From NCBI RefSeq assembly GCF_035989245.1, contig NZ_JAYMFF010000009.1, positions 186,001 through 250,000 on the forward strand: a stretch of 64,000 bases of DNA. The letters run 5' to 3'. Of this stretch, positions 26,022-34,570 are shown in pieces. The DNA is from Adlercreutzia wanghongyangiae (GTDB lineage Bacteria > Actinomycetota > Coriobacteriia > Coriobacteriales > Eggerthellaceae). Both the position numbers and the translations under genes were made by a program. The notes under the pieces were generated by a model. That model saw nothing but the letters and a program-made list of their open reading frames with translations. It made no database searches and was not told the DNA's origin. Each line of letters opens with the position of its first letter. Position 1 is the first letter of the stretch.

Positions 26022-27719
26022 ATGCAAAACGACATCAGCAGGCGCTCGTTCATCGCCGGGGGCGCCCTGGGCGTCCTTGGCGCGGCGACCATCGGCATCG
26101 CGGGATGTGCGCCGCAACCGTCGTCGCCCGAGACCGGTGCCCCCGGTGGCGACGGAAAACTCGCCGCTACCAGCGGACACTCGTGGGAGACGACCCCCGA
26201 GCCCATCGACGAGAGCGCCATCGCCGACACCTCCGAGGCCGATGTCATCGTGGTGGGCGCCGGCATCTCCGGCTTCTCAGTGGCCTGCAGCGCCATCGAC
26301 GAGGGGCTGAAGGTGATCATGATCGCCAAGGGCGAGCGCCCCGCGGGCCAAGGCGGCTCCATGTTCGGCTTCAACAGCAAGCTGTGCCGCGAGCTGGGCG
26401 TCAACCCCGACCCCGGCGAGGTGCTGCGCGATCTGTACGCCGTCAGCGGCTACAGTCTGGACGAGAACTTGTGGAGCATCTACGTGAAGGAGTCGGGCGT
26501 GGCCCTCGACTGGGCCTGCGACATCGCCCGCGACGGCGGACTGACCCCCGTCATCGCTGCCGGCGACCCGCGCGACGAGTACGACGGCGAGCACATGTTC
26601 CTCGGCGGGGAGAACGGCCCCCGCACCGACACCCATCCCATCATCGACTTCCTCCCCATCATGGAGGCCGCCTACGCCCCCAAGGGCCTCGACGTGCGCT
26701 ACAAGATGTGCGCCGTGAGCCTCGACAAGCAAGGCGATCGCGTCACCGGCGTGGTGGCCCAGGACGAAGACGGAGCCTACCACCGCTTCACCGGCGCCAA
26801 GGGCGTGGTCATGGCAACGGGCGACTTCGCGGGCAATCCCGAGATGCTGGAAGCCTGGTGCCCCATGGGAGCTGACGAGGCCATCCTGAACGTCAGCCCC
26901 GGCAACACGGGAGACGGCCACGCGCTCATTCTGCAGGCCGGCGGCGCCCTGGAGCACACCGCACCGCTGGCGCCCATGGTTTTCTCGAACGCCATGGGCG
27001 GCCCCTCCGCGAAGGTGGGCCCCGACGAGGTGCGCGACGCCTACGCGAACGACCCGGCGAAGCTGGAGATCTTCGACTGTGCCAAGGAGGCCATCTTCTC
27101 GCTGAACGGGTCGAAGTGGTGCCTCGGCGTGACCGATAAGGGCGAGCGCTACGGTTGCGAGCAGGGCGGTTTCGGCCAGCGCGGCATCCAGCAGGTGCGC
27201 TACGGCGGCCACAGCTTCAACATCTACGACTCCGAGTGGCCCTACCACATGCCCGAGATCGCCGGGCGCGTCGGCGGTCACGTGTCCACAGGCGAGGAGC
27301 TGGCCATGGTGATGTGCCCCGAGGGCAAGGGCTACGACACCCTCGACGAGTTGGCGGCCGACTTCGGCATGCCGGCCGATACGCTGAAGGCCACCGTGGA
27401 ACGCTACAACGCCCTGTGCGAGGCCGGTTACGACGAGGACTTCTACAAGCCCGCCGACCAGCTGCACCCCGTGAAGACACCGCCGTTCTACTGCGACGAG
27501 CATACCTCCATGCTGCTCGTGACCATGGGCGGCATCCGCACCGATAGCGACATGCACGTGCTCAACGAGAACGACGAGATCGTCGAGGGCCTCTACTGCA
27601 ACGGCACCATGGCCGGCGGCATGTTCGCGAACTCGTACGTCACCGTCATGCCCGGCGTGAACATGGGCCGCAGCCTCACCTTCGGCTACCGCCTGGGCAA
27701 GCACCTCGCCTCGCTGTAG
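26022..27719 (+). CDS. Tat-exported FAD-dependent reductase (fumarate reductase flavoprotein family)
   Basis: A 565-residue flavoprotein. The N-terminus has a twin-arginine signal (DISRRSFIAGG, Arg7-Arg8) and a lipobox-like GIAGC ending at Cys29, so it is probably a lipid-anchored extracytoplasmic protein. The FAD-binding motif DVIVVGAGISGFSVACSA begins near residue 69, and GGIRTD plus GLYCNGTMAGGMFANSY occur at the C-terminus as in fumarate/urocanate/KstD-type reductases. There is no haem domain. Electrons must come from a partner not seen here. The start ATG 26022 has GGGAGG upstream. Eggerthellaceae carry many such reductases for varied organic acceptors; the substrate is unknown. The LysR gene at 27803 is convergent. 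Confidence 0.92.
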   Translation: MQNDISRRSFIAGGALGVLGAATIGIAGCAPQPSSPETGAPGGDGKLAATSGHSWETTPEPIDESAIADTSEADVIVVGAGISGFSVACSAIDEGLKVIMIAKGERPAGQGGSMFGFNSKLCRELGVNPDPGEVLRDLYAVSGYSLDENLWSIYVKESGVALDWACDIARDGGLTPVIAAGDPRDEYDGEHMFLGGENGPRTDTHPIIDFLPIMEAAYAPKGLDVRYKMCAVSLDKQGDRVTGVVAQDEDGAYHRFTGAKGVVMATGDFAGNPEMLEAWCPMGADEAILNVSPGNTGDGHALILQAGGALEHTAPLAPMVFSNAMGGPSAKVGPDEVRDAYANDPAKLEIFDCAKEAIFSLNGSKWCLGVTDKGERYGCEQGGFGQRGIQQVRYGGHSFNIYDSEWPYHMPEIAGRVGGHVSTGEELAMVMCPEGKGYDTLDELAADFGMPADTLKATVERYNALCEAGYDEDFYKPADQLHPVKTPPFYCDEHTSMLLVTMGGIRTDSDMHVLNENDEIVEGLYCNGTMAGGMFANSYVTVMPGVNMGRSLTFGYRLGKHLASL

Positions 27720-27750
27720 GCCGCCGCAACATCATCGGGCCGCGCCCGCC

Positions 27751-27795
27751 AGCCCCCAGCCAAGGATCCTCCCCGCTTGGCTGGGGGCTTCTTTC
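27751..27795 (+). terminator. Terminator after the flavin reductase
   Basis: AGCCCCCAGCCAAG / CTTGGCTGGGGGCT, a 14-bp perfect stem, followed by TCTTTC. Confidence 0.9.
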
Positions 27796-27802
27796 ATGGG
27801 TC

Positions 27803-28699
27803 CTATCGCCTCTCCGCCTGCACAAACGCCAGGAACCGCTCCAGATTCGTCGTCGGCGCCTCGCCCGGAACCGCTGAAATCCCCCGGTCGCGCGAGAAGC
27901 AGATGCCGTAGTCCCACCGGCCTTCCTCCAAAGGCACCGCCGCGATGCCCGGCACCTCGAGCCGCATGCGCTCGTGCTCGGCGACGATCGTCGAGGCCTG
28001 GCCGCGGCGCACGAGGTCGTACGTGAACGACTTGTCGTTCGACGACACGGACATCAGCGGGGAGACGGAAGCCTGCTCGCAAAACGCGTCGAAGGCACGG
28101 CGCGTCTTGAACCCGCGATCGACCAACACCAACGGCTCACCGTCGAAGTGCGTGAAGGGCAGCGACGATAAACCCGCGGCGGGATGCTCCTCGCTCATCA
28201 GCACATAGAGCTGCTCGGAGCCGAGAAACACCGTCTCCATATCCTCCTCGGCAACGGGCAGAACGGCGAAGCCGAAATCGAGGGCGCCGGTGCGCAGGCC
28301 GTCGATCAGCCCCTGCTCGGACACGTCCGAGCAGTGCAGCTCGATCGCGGGATAGCTTCTGCGGAAGGCCTCCAGCACAGGCAGCATCACGCCGAGCAGG
28401 TCGGGCTCGAATCCGAGGTGCAGCCACTTCGCATCCGACAGTCCGGAGAGCCGCACCACCTCCTTCAGCTCGGCCCACGACCGGGAGGTGCTCGCCGCGA
28501 AGGCGTAGAAGCGGTCGCCGTTCTCCGTCGGCTTCAGCCCCGTCGACGTACGCACGAACAGATCGCAGCCCAGCTCGGTCTCGAATCCCCGCAGAGCCCG
28601 ATTGGCGCCCTGGGGCGTCATGAAGCAAGCCTCAGCCGCCTTGGCGATCGATCCTTTGCGGTACATCTCCACGAACAGGGTAAGGGAATCGATGTTCAC
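27803..28699 (-). CDS. LysR-family transcriptional regulator
   Basis: A 298-residue regulator: an N-terminal winged helix-turn-helix (SLTLFVEMYRKGSIAKAAEA, then TPQGANRALRGFETELG) and a C-terminal two-lobe effector domain beginning near residue 92 (WLHLGFEPDLLGVMLPVLEAF). Start GTG 28699 is preceded by AAAGGAG. It is convergent with the Tat flavin reductase, and may control it or a distant operon; LysR proteins adjacent to such reductases are common. The next upstream sequence is the tandem array 28753-29025. Confidence 0.93.
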   Translation of the reverse strand: MNIDSLTLFVEMYRKGSIAKAAEACFMTPQGANRALRGFETELGCDLFVRTSTGLKPTENGDRFYAFAASTSRSWAELKEVVRLSGLSDAKWLHLGFEPDLLGVMLPVLEAFRRSYPAIELHCSDVSEQGLIDGLRTGALDFGFAVLPVAEEDMETVFLGSEQLYVLMSEEHPAAGLSSLPFTHFDGEPLVLVDRGFKTRRAFDAFCEQASVSPLMSVSSNDKSFTYDLVRRGQASTIVAEHERMRLEVPGIAAVPLEEGRWDYGICFSRDRGISAVPGEAPTTNLERFLAFVQAERR

Positions 28700-28752
28700 G
28701 CCCCGCTCCTTTCTCGCTAACCGACCAGCTTCGACGCCGCAATCTTCTCCCA

Positions 28753-29025
28753 GCCTCTCCCCGCGGGACGGCTGAAGCCGCCCCCTACGGAGGGACCCCG
28801 CCCCTGTGGGACCCCGCCTCTCCCCGCGGGACGGCTGACGCCGCCCCCTACGGAGGGACCCCGCCCCTGTGGGCCCCCGCCTCTCCCCGCGGGACGGCTG
28901 AAGCCGCCCCCGACGGAGGGACCCCGCCCCGGTGGGACCCCGCCTCTCCCCGCGGGACGGCTGAAGCCGCCCCCTACGGAGGGACCCCGCCCCTGTGGGA
29001 CCCCGCCTCTCCCCGCGGGACGGCC
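28753..29025. repeat. 63-bp tandem array built on a REP-like palindrome (4.3 copies)
   Basis: The unit begins GCCTCTCCCCGCGGGACGGC and its starts are at 28753, 28816, 28879, 28942 and 29005, exactly 63 bp apart. Each unit holds GGCTGAAGCC and CCCCTACGG, the half-sites of the dispersed palindrome. A further complete copy (CCGTAGGGGCGGGCTTCAGC and on) lies at 29031-29056. The region 28700-29098 has no gene; the array fills most of it. Confidence 0.95.
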
Positions 29026-29098
29026 AACACCCGTAGGGGCGGGCTTCAGCCCGCCCTGCTTGTCCGAGCCCTCCCCCGACGCACCTCCTCGAACGCCG

Positions 29099-29938
29099 TC
29101 AGCGTTCCTCCATGGCGCTCAGGATGCCCTCGATGAGGCGGCAGAAATCGTCCTCGCGCGTCGCGGCCACCTCGTGTACCTCCTCATCGGAGGGGCTTGC
29201 GCCCTCAACGCCGCAAGCCATGTTGCTCAGAAGCGAGATGCCAAGCACGCGCATGCCCACGTGCCGTGCGGCGATGACCTCCTCGCACACCGACATGGCC
29301 ACGGAATCGGCGCCCCAGGCGCGAAACATCCGAATCTCGGCCGGCGTCTCGAAGGAAGGGCCCAAAAGCCCCAGGTACACGCCTTCCTGTACCGGCACGG
29401 ACAGCTTATCGGCCACTCGGTGCGCCAGAACGCGCAAAGCAGGGTCGTAGGCGTCCATCATGCTGAAGAACCGCGGCGCCATGGCATCGGGCTCGGTGCC
29501 CGTAACGGGATTGCGCCCGGTGAAGTTCAGCTGGTCGGCCATGATGCAGAACTCGCCCACCCGGTACGACTCGTTGATGGCGCCGGCAGCGTTGGTGGTG
29601 ATGAGCGTGCGCGCGCCAAGGCGCTCCATGAGCCACACGGGGAAGGCCACCTCTTGGGCCGTGTATCCCTCGTAGCCGTGCAGACGCCCTTGCATGGCGA
29701 GCACCCGCTTACCGCCGAGCATGCCGGCCACGAAGCGCCCCACGTGGCCGTTCGCGGTGGACACGCCCATGCCGGGCACCTCGCCGAAGGGGGTGAAGAC
29801 CGGGTCGGCGATACGCTCGGCAAGCGGACCGAGCCCCGAACCCAGAATGAGTCCCACCTCGGGCGCGAAACCCGCGAGGCGCTCCTCCATAACGCGCTGC
29901 GCCGCATCCAGCGTCTCCTTCAGATTCTCCAGCGCCAT
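29099..29938 (-). CDS. punA: Purine nucleoside phosphorylase (trimeric type)
   Basis: A 279-residue enzyme that phosphorolyses (deoxy)inosine and guanosine to base plus (deoxy)ribose-1-phosphate. Motifs: GLILGSGLGPLAE (phosphate loop Ser), MQGRLHGYEGY (His), TTNAAGAINESY (purine-binding Asn), and SFETPAEIRMFRAWGADSV with MSVCEEVIAARH. The last reads CEE where VPE is usual. Start ATG 29938 has AAAGGAG upstream. It appears to be a single-gene unit downstream of prmC on the same strand direction. Confidence 0.94.
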   Translation of the reverse strand: MALENLKETLDAAQRVMEERLAGFAPEVGLILGSGLGPLAERIADPVFTPFGEVPGMGVSTANGHVGRFVAGMLGGKRVLAMQGRLHGYEGYTAQEVAFPVWLMERLGARTLITTNAAGAINESYRVGEFCIMADQLNFTGRNPVTGTEPDAMAPRFFSMMDAYDPALRVLAHRVADKLSVPVQEGVYLGLLGPSFETPAEIRMFRAWGADSVAMSVCEEVIAARHVGMRVLGISLLSNMACGVEGASPSDEEVHEVAATREDDFCRLIEGILSAMEER

Positions 29939-30085
29939 GAGCCGCTCTCCTTTCTCGGCAACGGCCGCTACCTCAGCTCTGCCGTCATTGTAGCGCGGCA
30001 ATCTCCTCCGCGCACCGTACGCCCACCTTCCAGGGGGGGACGTCGCCTTTTTTCAGGAATGGCCCCGAAAGGCAACGGGCGGCCG

Positions 30086-31237
30086 CTAGCGCAAATACGC
30101 CACCAGCACACGAGGTCGGCCCGCCAGGTCGTCCACGATGCGCACGTCGGCGAAGCCGGCCTGCTCGGCCACAGCGCGGGCAGCTTCCATGTGCCCCTCG
30201 TGCAGCTCGCAGGCGAGCACGCCCCCCGGCTTCAAGGCACGGGCCGCCCATGCGGCCAGGGGACGGAACAGATCAAGCCCGTCGGCGCCGCCATCTAAGG
30301 CGAGCGTAGGCTCGAAGTCGGCCACCTCGCGGGGAATGTCCGCCAGCACGGCGGTGGGCACGTAGGGTGGATTGGAAACCACCGCGTCGAAGGTGCCCAT
30401 GCGCTTGGCCCCGATGCCCACGCCCAAGCTGCACTCCAACACCGCCACGCGGTCGGAAAGCCCCAGGGCCTCGATGTTCTCCTTGGCCAGGGTCACGGCC
30501 TCAGGCGCGATGTCGGTGGCGATCACGCGCACGTCGCCGTGCTCGTAGGCCAGCGAACAGGCGATGCAGCCCGTACCCGTGCACAGGTCGGCCACAAGCA
30601 GGCTTTTGCCTTGCAGTTCGGCACCTTCCCGCGGTGTCGCACCTTCCCGCGGTGCAGTTTCTTCCGTAGGGGCGGACTTCAGTCCGCCCTCGTCTGGCGA
30701 GGGCGACTCACTTGAGGAGGGGCGACTGAAGTCGCCCCCTACGGGATCGTCCGACGAGTGAACCTCATCGGCGCTCCTTTGGTTTTCCGCCAGCGCCTCC
30801 CCCGCCTCCTCCAGGGCCTTCTTCACGGCGGCCACGGCCTCGCGCTCCTGGGCGGCGGCCTCGGCGTTCCACGCCACCTCCCGACCCGTCGGCGCCGGCA
30901 GCGCCGCCAGCACCTCGCTCACGAGCACCTCGGTCTCGGGCCGCGGAATGAGCACACCGGGGCGCACCTTCACATTAATGTGCCGGAAGGTCACTTCCCC
31001 GGTGATGTACTGCAAAGGCTCCCCCGCCCCGCGCCGTCGCACGTAATCGCGCAGCAAGGCGCGCTCCTCCTCCGAGAGCGGTCGATCGTAGTTGACGAAC
31101 AGGTGCATGCGCGAGAGCCCCGTCGCCTCGGACAACAACCACTGAGCCGACAGCCGCGGGTTCTCATCCCCCTTCTCAGCCAGATACCCCTCAGTCCACT
31201 CAAGAGCAGATTTAATGGTCCACGTTTCGTTCGTCAC
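30086..31237 (-). CDS. prmC: Release-factor glutamine methyltransferase with in-frame repeat insertion
   Basis: A 383-residue SAM-dependent methyltransferase that methylates the GGQ Gln of release factors, next to prfA as usual. Normal length is about 285. The N-terminal helical domain (1 to about 115, ending PGVLIPRPETEVLV) and the catalytic domain (LVADLCTGTGCIA; VVSNPPYVPT at the active site) are intact. Between them is an extra segment of about 95 residues, part of which (DDPVGGDFSRPSSSE ... SPDEGGLKSAPTEE) is the translation of the palindromic repeat pair at 30663-30745. The insertion keeps frame and falls at the domain boundary, so activity may survive. Start GTG 31237. Confidence 0.92.
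   Translation of the reverse strand: MTNETWTIKSALEWTEGYLAEKGDENPRLSAQWLLSEATGLSRMHLFVNYDRPLSEEERALLRDYVRRRGAGEPLQYITGEVTFRHINVKVRPGVLIPRPETEVLVSEVLAALPAPTGREVAWNAEAAAQEREAVAAVKKALEEAGEALAENQRSADEVHSSDDPVGGDFSRPSSSESPSPDEGGLKSAPTEETAPREGATPREGAELQGKSLLVADLCTGTGCIACSLAYEHGDVRVIATDIAPEAVTLAKENIEALGLSDRVAVLECSLGVGIGAKRMGTFDAVVSNPPYVPTAVLADIPREVADFEPTLALDGGADGLDLFRPLAAWAARALKPGGVLACELHEGHMEAARAVAEQAGFADVRIVDDLAGRPRVLVAYLR
30663..30745. repeat. Inverted pair of REP-like palindromes inside prmC
   Basis: CGTAGGGGCGGACTTCAGTC and GACTGAAGTCGCCCCCTACG face each other around a 30-base centre containing CTCGTCTGGCGAG. The entire 83 bp can fold as one large hairpin. It is read through in frame as part of prmC. 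Confidence 0.9.
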
Positions 31238-31270
31238 CGTTCCACACCTTCCCCAACCATGGGAGAGTCA

Positions 31271-31387
31271 GGCTCGGATGGTCGGTGGAGGTCCGCGCGG
31301 AGTTCCGCAGCGAACGGAACAGTCCAGTGGACTGTTCCGCCGAGCGAGGACTGTCTGAGCACGGCGCCTCTACCGACCAGCCGAGCC
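31271..31387. repeat. Covarying palindromic element, copy 3 (family A)
   Basis: Outer arms GGCTCGGATGGTCGGTGGAGG (first 20: GGCTCGGATGGTCGGTGGAG) and CCTCTACCGACCAGCCGAGC pair over about 21 positions with two mismatches. The central stem GGAACAGTCC / GGACTGTTCC is perfect. Conserved strands GGAGTTCCGCAGCGAAC and CGAGCGAGGACTGTCTGAGC are visible. It lies in the 210-bp gap between prfA and prmC. Confidence 0.85.
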
Positions 31388-31447
31388 GTCAAGTTCGTAA
31401 GGGCCGCAGCCGACTCGTTCGTTCGCCCCACAAGGCCGAATGAACGA

Positions 31448-32506
<1,059 letters not shown>

Positions 32507-32690
32507 ATCAGTTTCCTGCATGGGTGCGTCCTTCTGCGTGAAACGGTTCGGTTCAAAAGCGCCTGCGCGCAACTTCCGTATTCTAGCAGAAAGGTGCGCA
32601 GGCGTCGGCGTCGGTAGCGCCAACACCCACGGGCGCGGCACAAGAAGGGCCCCGGCGGCTGCCGTCGAGGCCTGAAACAGAGCGAGGCTC

Positions 32691-33644
32691 TTAGGCGTCC
32701 AGGAAGTCGGCGGCCGATTCGGCGCAGTTGGCGCCGTCGGCCACGGCGGTTACCACCTGGCGCAGCTCCTTGGTGCGCACGTCCCCCGCCGCGAACACGT
32801 CGGCGGTAGCGGTGCGGCCCGTGCCGTCCGCGACGATGTAGCCGCCCGCATCCAATTCCAACGCCCCGCCCAGAAACTCGGTGTTGGGGCGCATGCCCAC
32901 GGCAATGAACACCGCCGATACGGGCAGATCGCGCACCTCGTCGGTCTTCGTGTTGCGGATGCGCAGGCCGCGCACACGCGGACGCGCCTCGTCTTCGATG
33001 AGGAACTCCTCGGCCACGCTGTCCCAGCACATCTCCACGTTGGACAGCTCGGCCAGACGCTGGTGGTAGATGGCCGTGGCCCGCAGCTTGTCGCGGCGGT
33101 GCACCAGGTACACCTTGCGGCAGATGCGCGCCAGATAGATAACATCGGCTACGGCAGTATTGCCACCGCCGACCACGACGACGTCCTTATCGCGGAAGAA
33201 GTTGCCGTCGCAGGTGGCGCAGTAGGACACGCCGCGGCCGCGCAGCTCCTCTTCCCGGGGCAGCCCCAGCTGGGCGGCCTTCGCGCCGGTGGCCACGATG
33301 ACGGTCTTCGCGAAGTAGGTACCGAAGGGCGTGGTCAGCCGGTTCGGCTCGGCGGTGAAGTCCACCGCCGTCACCTCCTCGGAAATGGTGCCCGCGCCGA
33401 AGGACGAAGCCTGGTCGTACATGTCCATGGAAAGCTCGAATCCGCTGGTAGACCGCGTGTAGCCGGGATAGTTCTCCAAGTGCTCGGTCTGGGCGCACTG
33501 GCCGCCGGGCGAGAGCATCTCGAACATGGCGCAGGAAAGCCCCGCCCGCGCGGCGTACAGCGCCGCTGTGAGCCCCGCCGGCCCCGCCCCGATGATGGCC
33601 ACATCCAAAACCTCGCGGCCAGCCGTCTCTGCTTGCTGCGCCAT
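32691..33644 (-). CDS. trxB: Thioredoxin reductase
   Basis: A 317-residue FAD/NADPH enzyme. FAD motif VAIIGAGPAGLTAALYAARAG at 15-35 (core GAGPAGLTAALYA), redox pair CATC at 142-145, and NADPH motif VVVVGGGNTAVADVIYLA. It reduces the TrxA encoded upstream. The start ATG 33644 follows AAGGAGG. A terminator-like hairpin (GGGCGGGATTTATCCCGCCC, then TTTTT on the minus strand) stands directly before that ribosome site, which may attenuate read-through from trxA. Confidence 0.96.
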   Translation of the reverse strand: MAQQAETAGREVLDVAIIGAGPAGLTAALYAARAGLSCAMFEMLSPGGQCAQTEHLENYPGYTRSTSGFELSMDMYDQASSFGAGTISEEVTAVDFTAEPNRLTTPFGTYFAKTVIVATGAKAAQLGLPREEELRGRGVSYCATCDGNFFRDKDVVVVGGGNTAVADVIYLARICRKVYLVHRRDKLRATAIYHQRLAELSNVEMCWDSVAEEFLIEDEARPRVRGLRIRNTKTDEVRDLPVSAVFIAVGMRPNTEFLGGALELDAGGYIVADGTGRTATADVFAAGDVRTKELRQVVTAVADGANCAESAADFLDA

Positions 33645-33664
33645 AGCGCCTCCTTCCAGAAAAA

Positions 33665-33690
33665 GGGCGGGATAAATCCCGCCCCTACGG
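33665..33690. repeat. REP-like palindrome doubling as a terminator-like hairpin before trxB
   Basis: GGGCGGGATAAATCCCGCCC followed by CTACGG. On the minus strand the hairpin is followed by TTTTT and then, within a dozen bases, the trxB ribosome-binding site AAGGAGG. Confidence 0.75.
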
Positions 33691-33778
33691 ACAGCCTCGC
33701 AACCGTCCCTCTGCTTTCATCCTTGCATCTCCGCCTCCATTGGCGCCTCCAGATTCCCTCCGGAAAAAACACCCGAAG

Positions 33779-33968
33779 CCCGGGAGAGTTTCCGTCCGCA
33801 GACGTCTGAGCGCCCCGCAAAGAACGCGGCCCTTAAGAAGCAGATTCCATTTCAGCAGCAGCGATGCGGGGATGATACCGACCGATGTGCGTCATCTTCT
33901 CTGCTTCTGCAGCCGCGTTCGCAGCGGGATCAGCGCGAAGTCGGCTGCGAACGGGAACTCTCCCGAGC
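33779..33968. repeat. 190-nt long imperfect palindrome between trxA and trxB
   Basis: Nested complementary arms: CGGGAGAGTTTCCGTCCGCAG / CTGCGAACGGGAACTCTCCCG outside (quoted cores CGGGAGAGTT / AACTCTCCCG), AACGCGGC...GAAGCAGA / TCTGCTTC...GCCGCGTT in the middle, and GATGA / TCATC at the centre. The whole can fold as one long bulged stem. There is no open frame with a ribosome site inside. It may be a MITE-like insertion or a structured transcript; the 334-bp gap otherwise holds only the REP copy at 33665. Confidence 0.75.
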
Positions 33969-33978
33969 TGGGAGAAGC

Positions 33979-34287
33979 TTACAGCATCGCCAGGATGTTC
34001 TGCTTGGGCTGGGCACCGAGGCGCTCGTTTTTCACCTGGCCGTTCTCGAACACGATGAGGGTGGGCACGCTGGACACCTGGTACTTGAAGGCCAAGTCGG
34101 GGCTCTGGTCGATGTCCACCTTGTAGACGCCCACCTGGCCGGCCTTCTCGGCGGCGATCTCGTCGATCACCGGGGCCACCATGCGGCATGGGCCGCACCA
34201 CGTGGCGAAGAAGTCCACCAGCACGGGGCCTTCGGCCTGAAGCACCTTGGTCTGGAACTCGTCGACGCTCTTGATTACCTCTGCCAT
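33979..34287 (-). CDS. trxA: Thioredoxin
   Basis: A 102-residue disulfide reductant with the active site FFATWCGPCRM (Cys31, Cys34) and the cis-Pro loop VSSVPTLIVFENG. Start ATG 34287 has TAGGAGG upstream. It is in the same direction as trxB but separated by 334 bp of repeats. Divergent from the Kef-type antiporter. Confidence 0.96.
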   Translation of the reverse strand: MAEVIKSVDEFQTKVLQAEGPVLVDFFATWCGPCRMVAPVIDEIAAEKAGQVGVYKVDIDQSPDLAFKYQVSSVPTLIVFENGQVKNERLGAQPKQNILAML

Positions 34288-34397
34288 GGAAAACCTCCTA
34301 GAAGGTACGCGGGGCACACGGGTACCCCTCCTGCATTTCCCTGAAATTGTACCCCGATCGCGTCGGCGACGCGCCGCTTGCACCGATTGTTGACCGC

Positions 34398-34426
34398 TTG
34401 ACACAAAATTGTGCCGTCATCGATAG
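34398..34426 (+). promoter_or_regulatory. Putative promoter with palindromic operator before the antiporter
   Basis: TTGACA at 34398-34403 is followed after 17 bases by the weak -10 CGATAG. The spacer starts with the perfect palindrome CACAAAATTGTG (34402-34413), a likely repressor site. The -10 is poor, so this is tentative. Confidence 0.35.
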
Positions 34427-34570
34427 CTGGTGCGGGGCCGCAGGCACGTCTTGCAGGAGTATCATAGCTACCAGGCAGGAGACACGCATCCAGGCCGTTT
34501 CGCACCCCCCCGGCGGAACGCGCCTGCGGCCCGCGCAGCGCAGCGGCGCATACCCGTCAGGAGAACAACC

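Noticed and set aside
28753..29025. CRISPR array
   Set aside because: Units are contiguous 63-bp tandem repeats with no variable spacers, and no cas genes are present.
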